The notes below the pieces were generated by a model. The model saw only the letters and a list, made by a program, of their open reading frames with translations. It had not been told where the DNA came from and did not search any database. A DNA stretch of 64,000 nt from assembly GCA_002344525.1 (NCBI GenBank), contig DDTJ01000034.1, positions 1-64,000 of the forward strand, in the 5' to 3' direction. The translations under genes were made by a program, and so were the position numbers. The stretch's first letter is position 1. The number at the start of each line of letters is the position of its first letter. This document shows, one piece after another, positions 1 to 7,802 of the stretch. Origin of the DNA: Akkermansiaceae bacterium UBA2367. GTDB lineage: Bacteria; Verrucomicrobiota; Verrucomicrobiia; Verrucomicrobiales; DEV007.

Positions 1-258
1 TAATCTAGGAAAGACCCATTGTAATTTCAGAATCAATAAAATCAATAAATTTTATCATTCCGAGAGTTTAACCCCTCTTTCTTTTGGTTGATCAAATGGA
101 CTTCGCTCCCCAAAGGTTTCCAGAATATTTTTCGCAGGCACTGTCCTTGGCCTGAATACACCCGCCGACACGAAACAGGTAATAGTTCCCGTCCTTCCAA
201 TTTTGCTGGATTTGCTTAAAAAATAAGGTATTTTTGGCTTTCCTGAAATTATTCTGCC
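1..258. other. AT-rich intergenic edge, no confident gene
   Basis: This stretch is clearly richer in A and T than the rest of the window and has no convincing ATG-initiated gene. On the minus strand one frame is open from a TGA at 92-94 up to about 280 and reads like protein (Trp-Lys-Asp-Gly-Asn-Tyr-Tyr is visible). It has no start codon and runs into the antisense of the next gene, so it could be a gene remnant or chance. The promoter of the membrane protein at 259 probably lies here, but no clean -35/-10 pair was found. Confidence 0.4.
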
Positions 259-600
259 ATGAAGTCACATGTGATTGCGATTCTCATCACCATCCTGTTG
301 GCTCTCGCGGCGGTGGTGGGCGACTACTTCCTGAAGGTGGCCAGTTCGAGCAAGTCTCCGTTCATCAACTGGAGCTTCGTCGTAGGCTTGTTGATCTACA
401 GCCTCAGCGCCTTCGGTCTGGTCCTCGTGATGCCCCACTTGAAGCTCGCCTACATCGGCGTTCTCTACTGCCTCACTATGGTTCTGTGCCTGTGCCTTCT
501 CGGCACATTCTTTTTCAACGAGTCGCTGAGACCAAAGGAATGGCTCGGAGTCGGATTGGCGATCATCTCCCTGATGCTTCTCTCCTCACGCATGGCGTAA
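259..600 (+). CDS. Small DMT/SMR-like membrane protein
   Basis: This 113-residue protein has four hydrophobic segments (about residues 5-25, 35-55, 60-82 and 92-110) joined by short loops. That is the size and layout of small multidrug resistance and EamA-half proteins of the drug/metabolite transporter superfamily. The last loop, KEWLGVGLAIISLMLL, resembles the final helix of EamA repeats (W-x-G-x-x-L-I). No glutamate is seen in the first helix where SMR pumps carry theirs, so drug export is doubtful. A transporter or membrane helper for a lipid or amine is equally possible. It probably works as an oligomer in the inner membrane. The SET protein starts 49 bp downstream on the same strand, so the two may be co-transcribed. 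Confidence 0.6.
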   Translation: MKSHVIAILITILLALAAVVGDYFLKVASSSKSPFINWSFVVGLLIYSLSAFGLVLVMPHLKLAYIGVLYCLTMVLCLCLLGTFFFNESLRPKEWLGVGLAIISLMLLSSRMA

Positions 601-649
601 AGGGCCAAAAGCTTGCTCGCCCAGTGATTGTTTTTCTAGGGACAAGGCT

Positions 650-1048
650 ATGACGATGGTGAGAATCGAGATCGGCAGGAGCGGCATCCACGGCCTCGGG
701 TGCTTCGCGAAAGAGGGGATCGAGGCCGGACAGCTCGTCTGGAGGTTCGACGAAAGCTTCGACCTCGTCTTGAAGAAGGATATCGTCGAGGCCTTGTCCC
801 CGGGGGCGAGGGAGAACTTCCTGAACTACGCCTTTATCAGCAAGACCACCGGTGACTATATTCTGTGCTCCGACGATTCGAAGTTCACGAATCACAGCTC
901 TTCGCCCAATGTCACCTGCTTCGTCCCGGAGGGCTGCGAAAACAACGAACTGGAGTGCTACGCGACCCAAGACATTCTTCCCGGCGAGGAGATCACGAAC
1001 GACTACCGCGATTTCGACGCTGAGAGCGACAGCATCCCGATGGACTGA
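650..1048 (+). CDS. SET-domain protein (putative lysine methyltransferase)
   Basis: This 132-residue protein is essentially one SET domain. The GxG-like start (GIHGLGCFAKEGI, about 13-25), the pseudoknot motif NHSSSPN (about 81-87) and the closing motif GEEITNDYRDF with its tyrosine (about 112-122) are all visible. SET enzymes transfer methyl from S-adenosylmethionine to lysine side chains, and stand-alone bacterial members are known but mostly lack assigned substrates. There is no post-SET cysteine cluster here, unlike the convergent SET protein 72 bp away. The start ATG at 650 was chosen because the SET fold begins almost at once. The substrate and even the activity are inferred. Confidence 0.8.
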   Translation: MTMVRIEIGRSGIHGLGCFAKEGIEAGQLVWRFDESFDLVLKKDIVEALSPGARENFLNYAFISKTTGDYILCSDDSKFTNHSSSPNVTCFVPEGCENNELECYATQDILPGEEITNDYRDFDAESDSIPMD

Positions 1049-1120
1049 GGGGGGGCTGTGCCTCTGCCGCGTGTTCAAGCGGAGAGGAGGCGATGCAGAT
1101 GCGGTCCAGCACTTGGGAGA

Positions 1121-1618
1121 TCAGGCGGCTTGCGACACCAATCCGGCGACCGAGGCCGCTTCCTTCAAGATGAAGTCTTGAACGACGCCCAGCCGTAGGT
1201 AATGCCGCTGCAGTGCCATGGGCAGCAGATCGAAGTCGCGGATCCTCCCGCGACACTGTGGCGAGTCGCAGCGGCAGTCCAGCTCCCAGTAGCGCTCGAG
1301 CATGGTGGTCGAGTAGTCGAAACGGATCTCCTCGCCCGGCCGGATCTGGCGCAGGGCGATGAGACGGATTTCGTCCACAAATCCTGCATTCGGGGAGCAG
1401 GAATGGTTGAGGTAGCGAGCCGGAGACGGAGAGCGGGGATCGATATAGCGGTCCACCCCGACCTGAATCGTGTATTCCCCCTCGACGGCCGCCACAGCGT
1501 CCTCGAAGCAGATCAATTTTCCGGTAAGGTAGAAGATGGTCTCGCGTGGCTCGATCGGCACTTTCGCAAACACTCCCAAGCCGAGATCGGATTGTGCGAT
1601 GTGGATTTTCTGCGACAT
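1121..1618 (-). CDS. SET-domain protein with post-SET cysteines
   Basis: This 165-residue protein carries a full SET core: LGLGVFAKVPI near residue 12, the pseudoknot motif NHSCSPN at 71-77 and PGEEIRFDYS at about 94-103, with Tyr102 as the expected catalytic tyrosine. A post-SET-like Cys-x-Cys-x4-Cys (115, 117, 122) follows, where zinc together with the NHSC cysteine would complete the lysine channel. The short C-terminal tail (about 130-165) is helical and unassigned. It is convergent with the SET protein at 650-1048. Two unrelated-looking SET proteins side by side suggests local recruitment or divergence after duplication. A protein-lysine methyltransferase role is inferred from family knowledge only. 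Confidence 0.82.
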   Translation of the reverse strand: MSQKIHIAQSDLGLGVFAKVPIEPRETIFYLTGKLICFEDAVAAVEGEYTIQVGVDRYIDPRSPSPARYLNHSCSPNAGFVDEIRLIALRQIRPGEEIRFDYSTTMLERYWELDCRCDSPQCRGRIRDFDLLPMALQRHYLRLGVVQDFILKEAASVAGLVSQAA

Positions 1619-1834
1619 CGGAGGAGGAGGAGGGACTCGAAGCGCGCGTTCATCGGGGTTGAAGAACTGTCTGCGTCTCGAATTGCCGAGTTTCCACGAT
1701 TATCGGACGAAATTGCAGGAATGAAAATAAAAATTGAGAGTATTTTCAAAAATTTCTCAGATTTGATTTTAAAAAATTTTTAAAAAAGATGGATTTTATG
1801 ATATTTATGTTTATTTTATTGTTCAACTCTCTCT
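1619..1834. other. Divergent AT-rich spacer (216 bp)
   Basis: This spacer separates the minus-strand SET gene from the plus-strand lipoprotein gene. Its right half is very AT-rich, with long runs of A and T around 1735-1790, unlike the GC-rich coding DNA around it. It is the natural place for two divergent promoters and for bending or H-NS-like binding, but no consensus box is clear. Confidence 0.4.
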
Positions 1835-3124
1835 ATGCATGCTTCTATGAAATCGACCCAATCTTGGCGATGGAGTCTGCCGCTCGCTTTGTTTCTGGTG
1901 ATCGTGCTCGCGGGATGCCGGGATTCGCCGCCTCCCTCGGTCGATGCCGGGGCCGAAAGGGAGGTGGCACCGGCTTCCGGCGGCCATCCGACCGTGATCC
2001 AGGCACAGCACGAATCCATCCCCAAGAACAAAGGTTTGGGAGCGGATCTTCGCCCGCATGCACAAACAAGCGAACAGGAGTCGCAGCCGAGGCTATCCCT
2101 GCTCATCTGGGAGGACTATCTGGCACCCGAGGCCCTCGCGCGCTTCGAGCGCGAGCATGGCGTCATGCTCCTCGCCACTGAAGTCGATAACAGCGAGCAG
2201 CTCAAGCAGACTCTCTCCTCGCGCCCCTCCGACTTCGATCTGATCGTTGCAGACGAGCAAACCCTCCGAGAGCTGGATGACCTCAAGCTCCTGCGCGACC
2301 TCACCCCGGCCCTGCTCGGCGATACCTTCCCGGAGACGGAGAGCTTCCTCGCGCCTGCCGCCGTCCGGGGAAATCGCCGCTCCGTGCCCTATCTCTGGGG
2401 GCTCACCGTCCTCGCAGGGCGCTCCGAAGTCTTCCGCAGTGCTGAGCCGAGCTGGAACCTGCTCTGGAGGGAGGACTTGCGCATCGCCCTGCTCGACGAG
2501 CCGAGCGACCTCATCTGGGTGGCGCTGCTCGCCCTCGGCCACGATCCGGCCACCGCCACAAAGGAGCAGATCGACAAGGCCGCCGACCGCATCGAACGGC
2601 GTTTCCCGAAGCTCGTCGAACGCATGCGGGATCCGATCTCGGGCTTGGACGCCCTCGAAATCGGCGAGGTCGACCTCGTCGTCACCTACAACGGGGACGC
2701 CCTCCTTCGGGCAGCGCAGAATCCGGCCCTCAAGGTGGTCCTCCCGAAAGAAGGTGCGCCGCTCTGGGTTGATAGTTTCGCAGTGGCCCGGGACGCGCCT
2801 TCCCCAGAGCTCGCACAGCGCTTCATCCGCTTCATGAGCTCGCCAGAAGTCTCAGCTGAAACGTCCAAGACCCTGCTCTACGCCAGCCCTAACCCCGCTG
2901 CCCGCGCCAGGCTGGAACCCGTCCTGCTGGCGAATCCCGTGCTCTATCCGCCAGAGGCGGCGATAGAGAAATGCCGTTTCGTCCGCTTCGACCCCGGCGT
3001 CGAAAAGCATGTTCACCAAGCGATCATCCGCCTCGTCACCAGCGACCGTGGCATGGCGATGGATTCCGGCAAAGCCGCGGCTCCGACTTGGCGAAGACCG
3101 GTCGAACCCTCTCCCGTCGACTAG
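1835..3124 (+). CDS. PotD-like periplasmic binding lipoprotein
   Basis: This protein resembles the substrate-binding subunits of spermidine/putrescine ABC importers. A lipoprotein signal ends in LAGC with the lipidated Cys at residue 28. A proline-rich linker follows, then the solute-binding fold from about residue 85 (LSLLIWEDYLAPEAL, matching the N-terminal strand of PotD-type proteins). VDLVVTYNGDA (about 283-293) and LWVDSFAVARDA fit the later pocket segments. No permease or ATPase genes are adjacent. Instead a membrane hybrid kinase starts 28 bp after the stop codon, so this binding protein more likely acts as a periplasmic sensor partner than as a transport subunit (inference). ATG at 1847 is an alternative start. 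Confidence 0.75.
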   Translation: MHASMKSTQSWRWSLPLALFLVIVLAGCRDSPPPSVDAGAEREVAPASGGHPTVIQAQHESIPKNKGLGADLRPHAQTSEQESQPRLSLLIWEDYLAPEALARFEREHGVMLLATEVDNSEQLKQTLSSRPSDFDLIVADEQTLRELDDLKLLRDLTPALLGDTFPETESFLAPAAVRGNRRSVPYLWGLTVLAGRSEVFRSAEPSWNLLWREDLRIALLDEPSDLIWVALLALGHDPATATKEQIDKAADRIERRFPKLVERMRDPISGLDALEIGEVDLVVTYNGDALLRAAQNPALKVVLPKEGAPLWVDSFAVARDAPSPELAQRFIRFMSSPEVSAETSKTLLYASPNPAARARLEPVLLANPVLYPPEAAIEKCRFVRFDPGVEKHVHQAIIRLVTSDRGMAMDSGKAAAPTWRRPVEPSPVD

Positions 3125-3152
3125 CGACTCCGCCAGGTTCCCCAGCTCCGAC

Positions 3153-5828
3153 ATGGACACCATCCGCAGCCGACTCCTCACCTCCATGGTGCTGACGGGC
3201 CTCGTGCCCCTCATCGCCGTGCTGGTGCCACTCGGCACGGTCCTGAGCCGGAATCTGCGACAGCAGGAGGAGGAGAAGCTGGCCGAAACCTCGAGGCAGC
3301 TCGGGCGCCTCGTCGCCGAGGTGACCGATCGTACCGCCCGCGAACTCGGCTCCCTCCAGTCGAATCCCCTCCTTTCCGATCCCGAAGGGGATATCGAGAC
3401 GAAGCTCACCGAGATGTACCGCCTCGTGAGCATTTTCGAATTCTACTCCGACATCAGTCTCTACGACGGCGACGGCTTCCTCCTCGCCTCCACCGCCGAG
3501 GAGCACCCCTCCTTCCGCGAATATAGCGACTGGTTCCGGGAGGCTGCCCAGGGCAAGGTGGTGATCTCCCACCCGCAGCGGGTGCTGGGGCAGGAAGGGC
3601 TCTATCTCATCGTCTACCTACCCGTCGAATCCCCGGGTGAGGTTCGCCACGTGGTCAGGGCGAGGCTTTCCTTCGCGCGCATCGTCTCCATCCTCGGCGA
3701 AACTTCCATCGCGGGGAACCATCCCGTCTTCCTCCTCGATTCCCTCGGCAACACCCTTTCCGGCGGCGACGCCTCGCGGCTGATGGAGAAATTCGACGGG
3801 ATCGTGCCTGCGGAACAATGGATCGAACGACCCATCGGCGCCTACACCGCCCCCGATGGCATCCCCTATCTTTACGCTAGGGAAATCCTCCCTAGCGCCG
3901 TCACCAAAGTCTCCTCCCCTTGGATCGTGCTCGCCTTGAAACCCATGGAGGAGGTCACCGCCGTCGTGCGACAGGTCTTCCTTTCCCTCGCCGCCGCCGC
4001 CATCTGCATGATGCTCGTGGCTGCCGCACTTGCCCTCTTCCTCTCCCGCCTTATCTCCCGCCCCTTGGAACGGATCGGCGAAGTCGCTGGGCAGGTCACC
4101 GCTGGGAACCTCGCCGTGCGGGCCGACGAGGAGGGCGGATCAAGCGAAACGAAAAGCCTCTCCATCCTCTTCAACCGCATGGTCGGGGAGCTCGCCGAAC
4201 ACCGCGAGAGCCTTGAGAAACTCGTCGCCTCGCGCACCGAGAGCCTGCACCAGAGCCAGTCCGATCTGGAGCGGGCCAACGCCCGTCTCCAAGCCGCCAT
4301 CGAGAGCACCAACAACGGCTTTCTCGTCGAGGACCTCTTCGGCGAGGTCGCCGTCGTCAACGACCTGTTCCTCACCCTCCTCGGCTTTGAGCCGGGGGCA
4401 AGGATCCCGGCCGCCACCGTCCTCGACGCCTTCGTCGAGCGCGGCGGCTTTTCCCCCGAATCGACCGACCAATGGCTGGAGCAGCGCTCCTCCGGCGGGA
4501 TCATCGACCAGGAGATCGTCCTCGCCATGCCCGAGAAACGCGTCCTCCACGTCCACTCCGCCCCGATCCGCGACTCGCGCGGCAGCGTCGTGGGGCGGGT
4601 CTGGACCACGCGCGACCTCACCGAGCGGCGCCAGCTCGAAGAGGGGCTGCGCCAGTCGCAGAAGATGGAGGCCGTCGGCCAGCTCGCCGGAGGCGTCGCC
4701 CACGACTTCAACAACCTCCTCGCCGGCATCCTCGGCAACCTCGCCCTCGTCAAAATGGAGCTTGGCGCCGGAGTCGCCGAAGAAGCCCGCGAAAGCCTCG
4801 CCTATGCCATCAAAGCGGGCGAACGCGCCACCGAACTCGTCAAGCAGCTCCTCGGTTTCTCCCGCCGCAGCCACATGGACCTGCGGCCCTGCGACGCCAA
4901 CCTCGTCCTCGCCGAGGTGCGCGACATCCTCTCCGCCACCATCGACCGCCGCATCCGCATCGACCTCGATCTGGAGAGCAGCCCTTGGCGCGCCATGGCC
5001 GACGTCGGCATGCTCGGCCAAGTTATCATGAACATGGCGGTGAACGCCAAGGACGCCATGCCTCATGGCGGGCGGCTCCTCCTGCGATCCAGCAATCGCG
5101 TCCTCACCGCCGCCGACCTCCGCTCCCATCCCGAGGTCGCGCCCGGCGAATTCGTCTGCCTCAGCGTCGAGGACGAGGGCGAGGGCATCCCCCTCGAAGT
5201 GCAGGCGAAGATCTTCGAGCCTTTCTTCACGACCAAGGAGCCGGGCAAGGGCACCGGCCTCGGCCTTGCCACCTCCTTCGGCATCGTCAAGCAGCTCGGG
5301 GGCTGGATCGACTTCCGCTCCGTCCCCGGCGAGGGCACCCGCTTCGACATCCACTTGCCGCGCAGCACCGCCGCCGAGGCGAGCGGCTCCTCCGCCCTGC
5401 TGCCCTTGTCCGGCGGCGAGACGAAGCTCGCCCCTTCGCGCCGTGGCGAGACCATCCTCCTCGTCGACGACGAGGCACTCGTGCGCCGCATCGGACGCAC
5501 TCTCCTCTCGAAACTCGGCTACGAAATCCTCGAGGCGGGCGACGGTCTGGAGGGTCTCGACCTCGTCCGCGCCCAGGGCGACCGCATCAGCCTCGTCCTC
5601 CTCGACCTGACCATGCCGAACCTCACCGGGAAGGAGACCTTCGCCCGCCTCCGCGAAATCCGGCCCGACCTGCCCGTGCTCATCTGCAGCGGCTATCTCG
5701 TCGATCTCAACGAGTTCACGAGGGAATGCGGCGCCTGTCCCGACGGCTTCGTCCAGAAGCCCTACCGCTTCGAGGAGATGGCCGACATGGTCCGCCAGAC
5801 CCTCGACCGCCACAGCCACGCCGCGTGA
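3153..5828 (+). CDS. Hybrid sensor histidine kinase (Cache-HAMP-PAS-HK-REC)
   Basis: This is an 891-residue membrane kinase. Domain order is: first membrane helix (about 6-28), a large periplasmic Cache-like sensor (about 45-265), second helix (about 272-300), HAMP, a PAS segment (about 378-490), the dimerisation domain with phospho-acceptor His517 in GGVAHDFNNLLAG, an HATPase with GxGLGLA-type motifs (about 620-735) and a receiver domain with Asp772/Asp773 and phospho-acceptor Asp818 in LVLLDLTMPN. The FNNLL H-box type usually phosphorylates its own or another receiver. No DNA-binding output is present, so a separate partner must exist elsewhere. ATG at 3153 was chosen because the membrane helix follows directly; longer starts overlap the upstream gene. 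It is probably co-transcribed with the PotD-like lipoprotein, which could present its ligand to the sensor domain. Confidence 0.88.
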   Translation: MDTIRSRLLTSMVLTGLVPLIAVLVPLGTVLSRNLRQQEEEKLAETSRQLGRLVAEVTDRTARELGSLQSNPLLSDPEGDIETKLTEMYRLVSIFEFYSDISLYDGDGFLLASTAEEHPSFREYSDWFREAAQGKVVISHPQRVLGQEGLYLIVYLPVESPGEVRHVVRARLSFARIVSILGETSIAGNHPVFLLDSLGNTLSGGDASRLMEKFDGIVPAEQWIERPIGAYTAPDGIPYLYAREILPSAVTKVSSPWIVLALKPMEEVTAVVRQVFLSLAAAAICMMLVAAALALFLSRLISRPLERIGEVAGQVTAGNLAVRADEEGGSSETKSLSILFNRMVGELAEHRESLEKLVASRTESLHQSQSDLERANARLQAAIESTNNGFLVEDLFGEVAVVNDLFLTLLGFEPGARIPAATVLDAFVERGGFSPESTDQWLEQRSSGGIIDQEIVLAMPEKRVLHVHSAPIRDSRGSVVGRVWTTRDLTERRQLEEGLRQSQKMEAVGQLAGGVAHDFNNLLAGILGNLALVKMELGAGVAEEARESLAYAIKAGERATELVKQLLGFSRRSHMDLRPCDANLVLAEVRDILSATIDRRIRIDLDLESSPWRAMADVGMLGQVIMNMAVNAKDAMPHGGRLLLRSSNRVLTAADLRSHPEVAPGEFVCLSVEDEGEGIPLEVQAKIFEPFFTTKEPGKGTGLGLATSFGIVKQLGGWIDFRSVPGEGTRFDIHLPRSTAAEASGSSALLPLSGGETKLAPSRRGETILLVDDEALVRRIGRTLLSKLGYEILEAGDGLEGLDLVRAQGDRISLVLLDLTMPNLTGKETFARLREIRPDLPVLICSGYLVDLNEFTRECGACPDGFVQKPYRFEEMADMVRQTLDRHSHAA

Positions 5829-5838
5829 ACGGAGCCTC

Positions 5839-5912
5839 GTAGCGAAGTTCGTGAGAACTTCGGCGTGCGTCCCCTGGGCTTCGGAGGGAGAAGTTCTCAC
5901 GAACTTCTCTAC
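5839..5912. repeat. REPIN-like paired hairpin with GTAG heads
   Basis: Two 23-bp arms (5839-5861 and 5890-5912) are inverted copies with one mismatch. Each arm starts at its outer end with GTAG and contains its own smaller palindrome (GAAGTTC, 4-nt loop, GAACTTC). A GTAG head followed by an imperfect palindrome, in inverted pairs, is the hallmark of REP/REPIN elements mobilised by RAYT transposases. No RAYT gene is in the window. It lies between the hybrid kinase and tilS and could also stop transcription. Confidence 0.7.
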
Positions 5913-5984
5913 GTACCAGCACCGTCGACCCAACCCTGTCTTTCCCCTTGGCGCGGTCCGGCGGCCTTTGTAAAGTCCGGGGAT

Positions 5985-6941
5985 ATGAACGTCTTGGCCC
6001 CTCTCCCGGCGAAATGGCCGCCTTCCCGCCCTTGGCTCGTCGCGGTCTCGGGAGGGATCGACTCGATGGTCCTGTGGCACGCCCTGCGCGGGGCGGGATA
6101 CGGCGACCTCGTCGTCGTCCACGTCGAGCACGGGCTGCGTGGCGCGGATTCGGAGGCCGATGGCGCGTTTGTCAGGGCCGAGGCGGAGCGGCACGGGACG
6201 CCCTGCGAGATCCGCCGGGTCGAGGCCGCTGCTTTCGCGAAGGAGCGGAAGCTATCCCTTGAAACGGCGGCGCGCGAACTGCGCTACCGTGCCTTCGCCG
6301 AGGTCGCGCGGGAGCGGAGGATCGCCGGGATTTTCCTCGCCCATCACGCCGACGACCAAGTCGAGACCGTGCTGATGAACTTCCTCCGGGGAGCCGGATC
6401 GCGCGGTCTCTCGGGCATGGCGGAGGAGACGGCCCGCCGCGTCGACGGGGTCGAGTTGGCTTTGGTCCGCCCCCTCCTCGCCGTCTCGCGCGAGGAGATC
6501 GAGGCCTACGCGGCGGCGCACGAGGTCGCTTGGCGCGAGGACGCGAGCAACGGCTCGGATTTCGCCCTCCGCAACCGCATCCGCCGCCGTCTCCTGCCGG
6601 AGATCGAGGCGGTCTTCGGTCGCGACGCTCGGGCCGCCATCCTGCGCTCCGCCCGGCTCGCCTCCCTCGACGAGGCTTGGGTTGCGGCCGCGCTCGGGGA
6701 CCTGCCGAGTCGAGGCGAAACGGGTGGCCTCGACGTCGCCGCCCTGCGCGCCTTTCCCGAGGCGCAGCGCAACCGCCTCCTCCTCGCCTGGCTGCGCCAG
6801 TCCGGCGTGCCCGACTGCGGCTTCGCCGAAGTGGAGCGCGTCGCGGCGGTGCTGCTCTCCGACGCCCGCCCCGCGAAGGCCAGCCTGCCGGGCGGACGGC
6901 AGGTGCGCCGCCGCGCCGGGACGCTGTTCCTCGACTGCTGA
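5985..6941 (+). CDS. tilS: tRNA(Ile)-lysidine synthetase
   Basis: TilS converts the wobble cytidine of the CAU-anticodon isoleucine tRNA to lysidine using ATP and lysine, which switches both charging and decoding from Met to Ile. The protein (318 residues) shows the N-type ATP pyrophosphatase P-loop SGGIDSM near residue 20 and the family motif HHADDQVETVLMNFLRGAG around residue 122. The C-terminal part (VAWREDASN and then the helical tRNA-binding region) is present, though shorter than in E. coli TilS. The start ATG at 5985 puts the P-loop at the usual distance. The stop TGA overlaps the likely start of the pseudouridine synthase gene, so translation of the two is probably coupled. Confidence 0.93.
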   Translation: MNVLAPLPAKWPPSRPWLVAVSGGIDSMVLWHALRGAGYGDLVVVHVEHGLRGADSEADGAFVRAEAERHGTPCEIRRVEAAAFAKERKLSLETAARELRYRAFAEVARERRIAGIFLAHHADDQVETVLMNFLRGAGSRGLSGMAEETARRVDGVELALVRPLLAVSREEIEAYAAAHEVAWREDASNGSDFALRNRIRRRLLPEIEAVFGRDARAAILRSARLASLDEAWVAAALGDLPSRGETGGLDVAALRAFPEAQRNRLLLAWLRQSGVPDCGFAEVERVAAVLLSDARPAKASLPGGRQVRRRAGTLFLDC

Positions 6942-7753
6942 AAGCCCACACCCCTTGCCCCATCGACCTGCGCCTTTACACGCCCGACTTCGCCGTGCTC
7001 GACGAGACCGAGGACTACCTCGTCGTCGATAAGCCCCCCCATCTGATGGTCCATCCCTCGGTGCCGGGGAATCCGCCGACCCTCCTCGACGGGCTGGAGG
7101 CCCTCTGCGCCTACGAACTCGCCTGCGGCGCGAGGCTATCCCTCGTCAACCGCCTCGACCGCGAGACCAGCGGCATCGTCCTCGTGGCGAAGCATCGCGC
7201 CGCCGCGCGCATGTTCGGCAAGGCGATGGAGCGGCGCGAGTTCCGCAAATCCTACCTCGCCGTGGCTTGGGGCTGGCCCGAGGCGGACGAATTCCTCGTC
7301 GACGCGCCCCTGCGGCGCAAAGGTGAGATCGAGGACTCCTCGGTCTGGGTGAAGCAGATCGTCCACCCCGGCGGCAAGGAATCGGCCACCCGCTTCGAAG
7401 TGCTGCGCCGCTTCGAGCGCGAGACGACGAACGGTTCGCGCTTCTCCCTGTTGCGCTGCCATCCCCTCACCGGGCGCATGCACCAGATCCGCGTCCACGC
7501 CGCCCACGTCGGCCATCCCCTCGTCGGCGACAAACTTTACGGACCCGGCGAGCGTTGCTACCTCGACTTTATCGAGACGGGCTGGACGCCGCCGTTGCAG
7601 TGTCTCCTCCTCCTCGACCGCCAAGCCCTCCACGCCGCCGCGCTGGGTTGGGAGCGGCACGAATGGCATAGCCCTCTGCCCGCCGACCTCGCCGCCTTCT
7701 GCGGGATCGAGGCGGAGAATTTATCGGGTGCAAACTCCGGGGGCTTGTTCTAA
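6938..7753 (+). CDS. RluA-family pseudouridine synthase
   Basis: This enzyme isomerises uridine to pseudouridine in rRNA or tRNA. The RluA-type motifs are clear: VVDKPPHLMVHP near the N-terminus, the catalytic-Asp motif NRLDRETSGIVL and the later GRMHQIRVHAAHVGHP and GDKLYG. There is no S4 RNA-binding domain upstream, so it belongs with the short RluA/RluE-like branch and its target site is unknown. No ATG, GTG or TTG lies in frame between the end of tilS and the fold; CTG at 6938 overlaps the tilS TGA as CTGA, mirroring the ATGA overlaps common in this genome. GTG at 6995 would remove part of the first strand. The start is therefore uncertain while the identity is firm. Confidence 0.85.
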   Translation: MKAHTPCPIDLRLYTPDFAVLDETEDYLVVDKPPHLMVHPSVPGNPPTLLDGLEALCAYELACGARLSLVNRLDRETSGIVLVAKHRAAARMFGKAMERREFRKSYLAVAWGWPEADEFLVDAPLRRKGEIEDSSVWVKQIVHPGGKESATRFEVLRRFERETTNGSRFSLLRCHPLTGRMHQIRVHAAHVGHPLVGDKLYGPGERCYLDFIETGWTPPLQCLLLLDRQALHAAALGWERHEWHSPLPADLAAFCGIEAENLSGANSGGLF

Positions 7754-7802
7754 ATTCCCGCCCTTCCGGGCCGGACCAGTGCGCCCGGACCTCTCCCCGA
7801 CC

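Noticed and set aside
92..280. A minus-strand frame with protein-like composition before the first gene.
   Set aside because: It has no start codon in the open part and overlaps the first gene's start; it could be a gene remnant but cannot be supported.
4140..6194. A very long open frame on the minus strand opposite the hybrid kinase and the start of tilS, with similar ones opposite the CHAT protease, tig and the beta-helix gene.
   Set aside because: GC-rich coding DNA leaves long antisense frames open. These lack domains, have Gly/Arg/Glu-biased composition and sit opposite well-identified genes.
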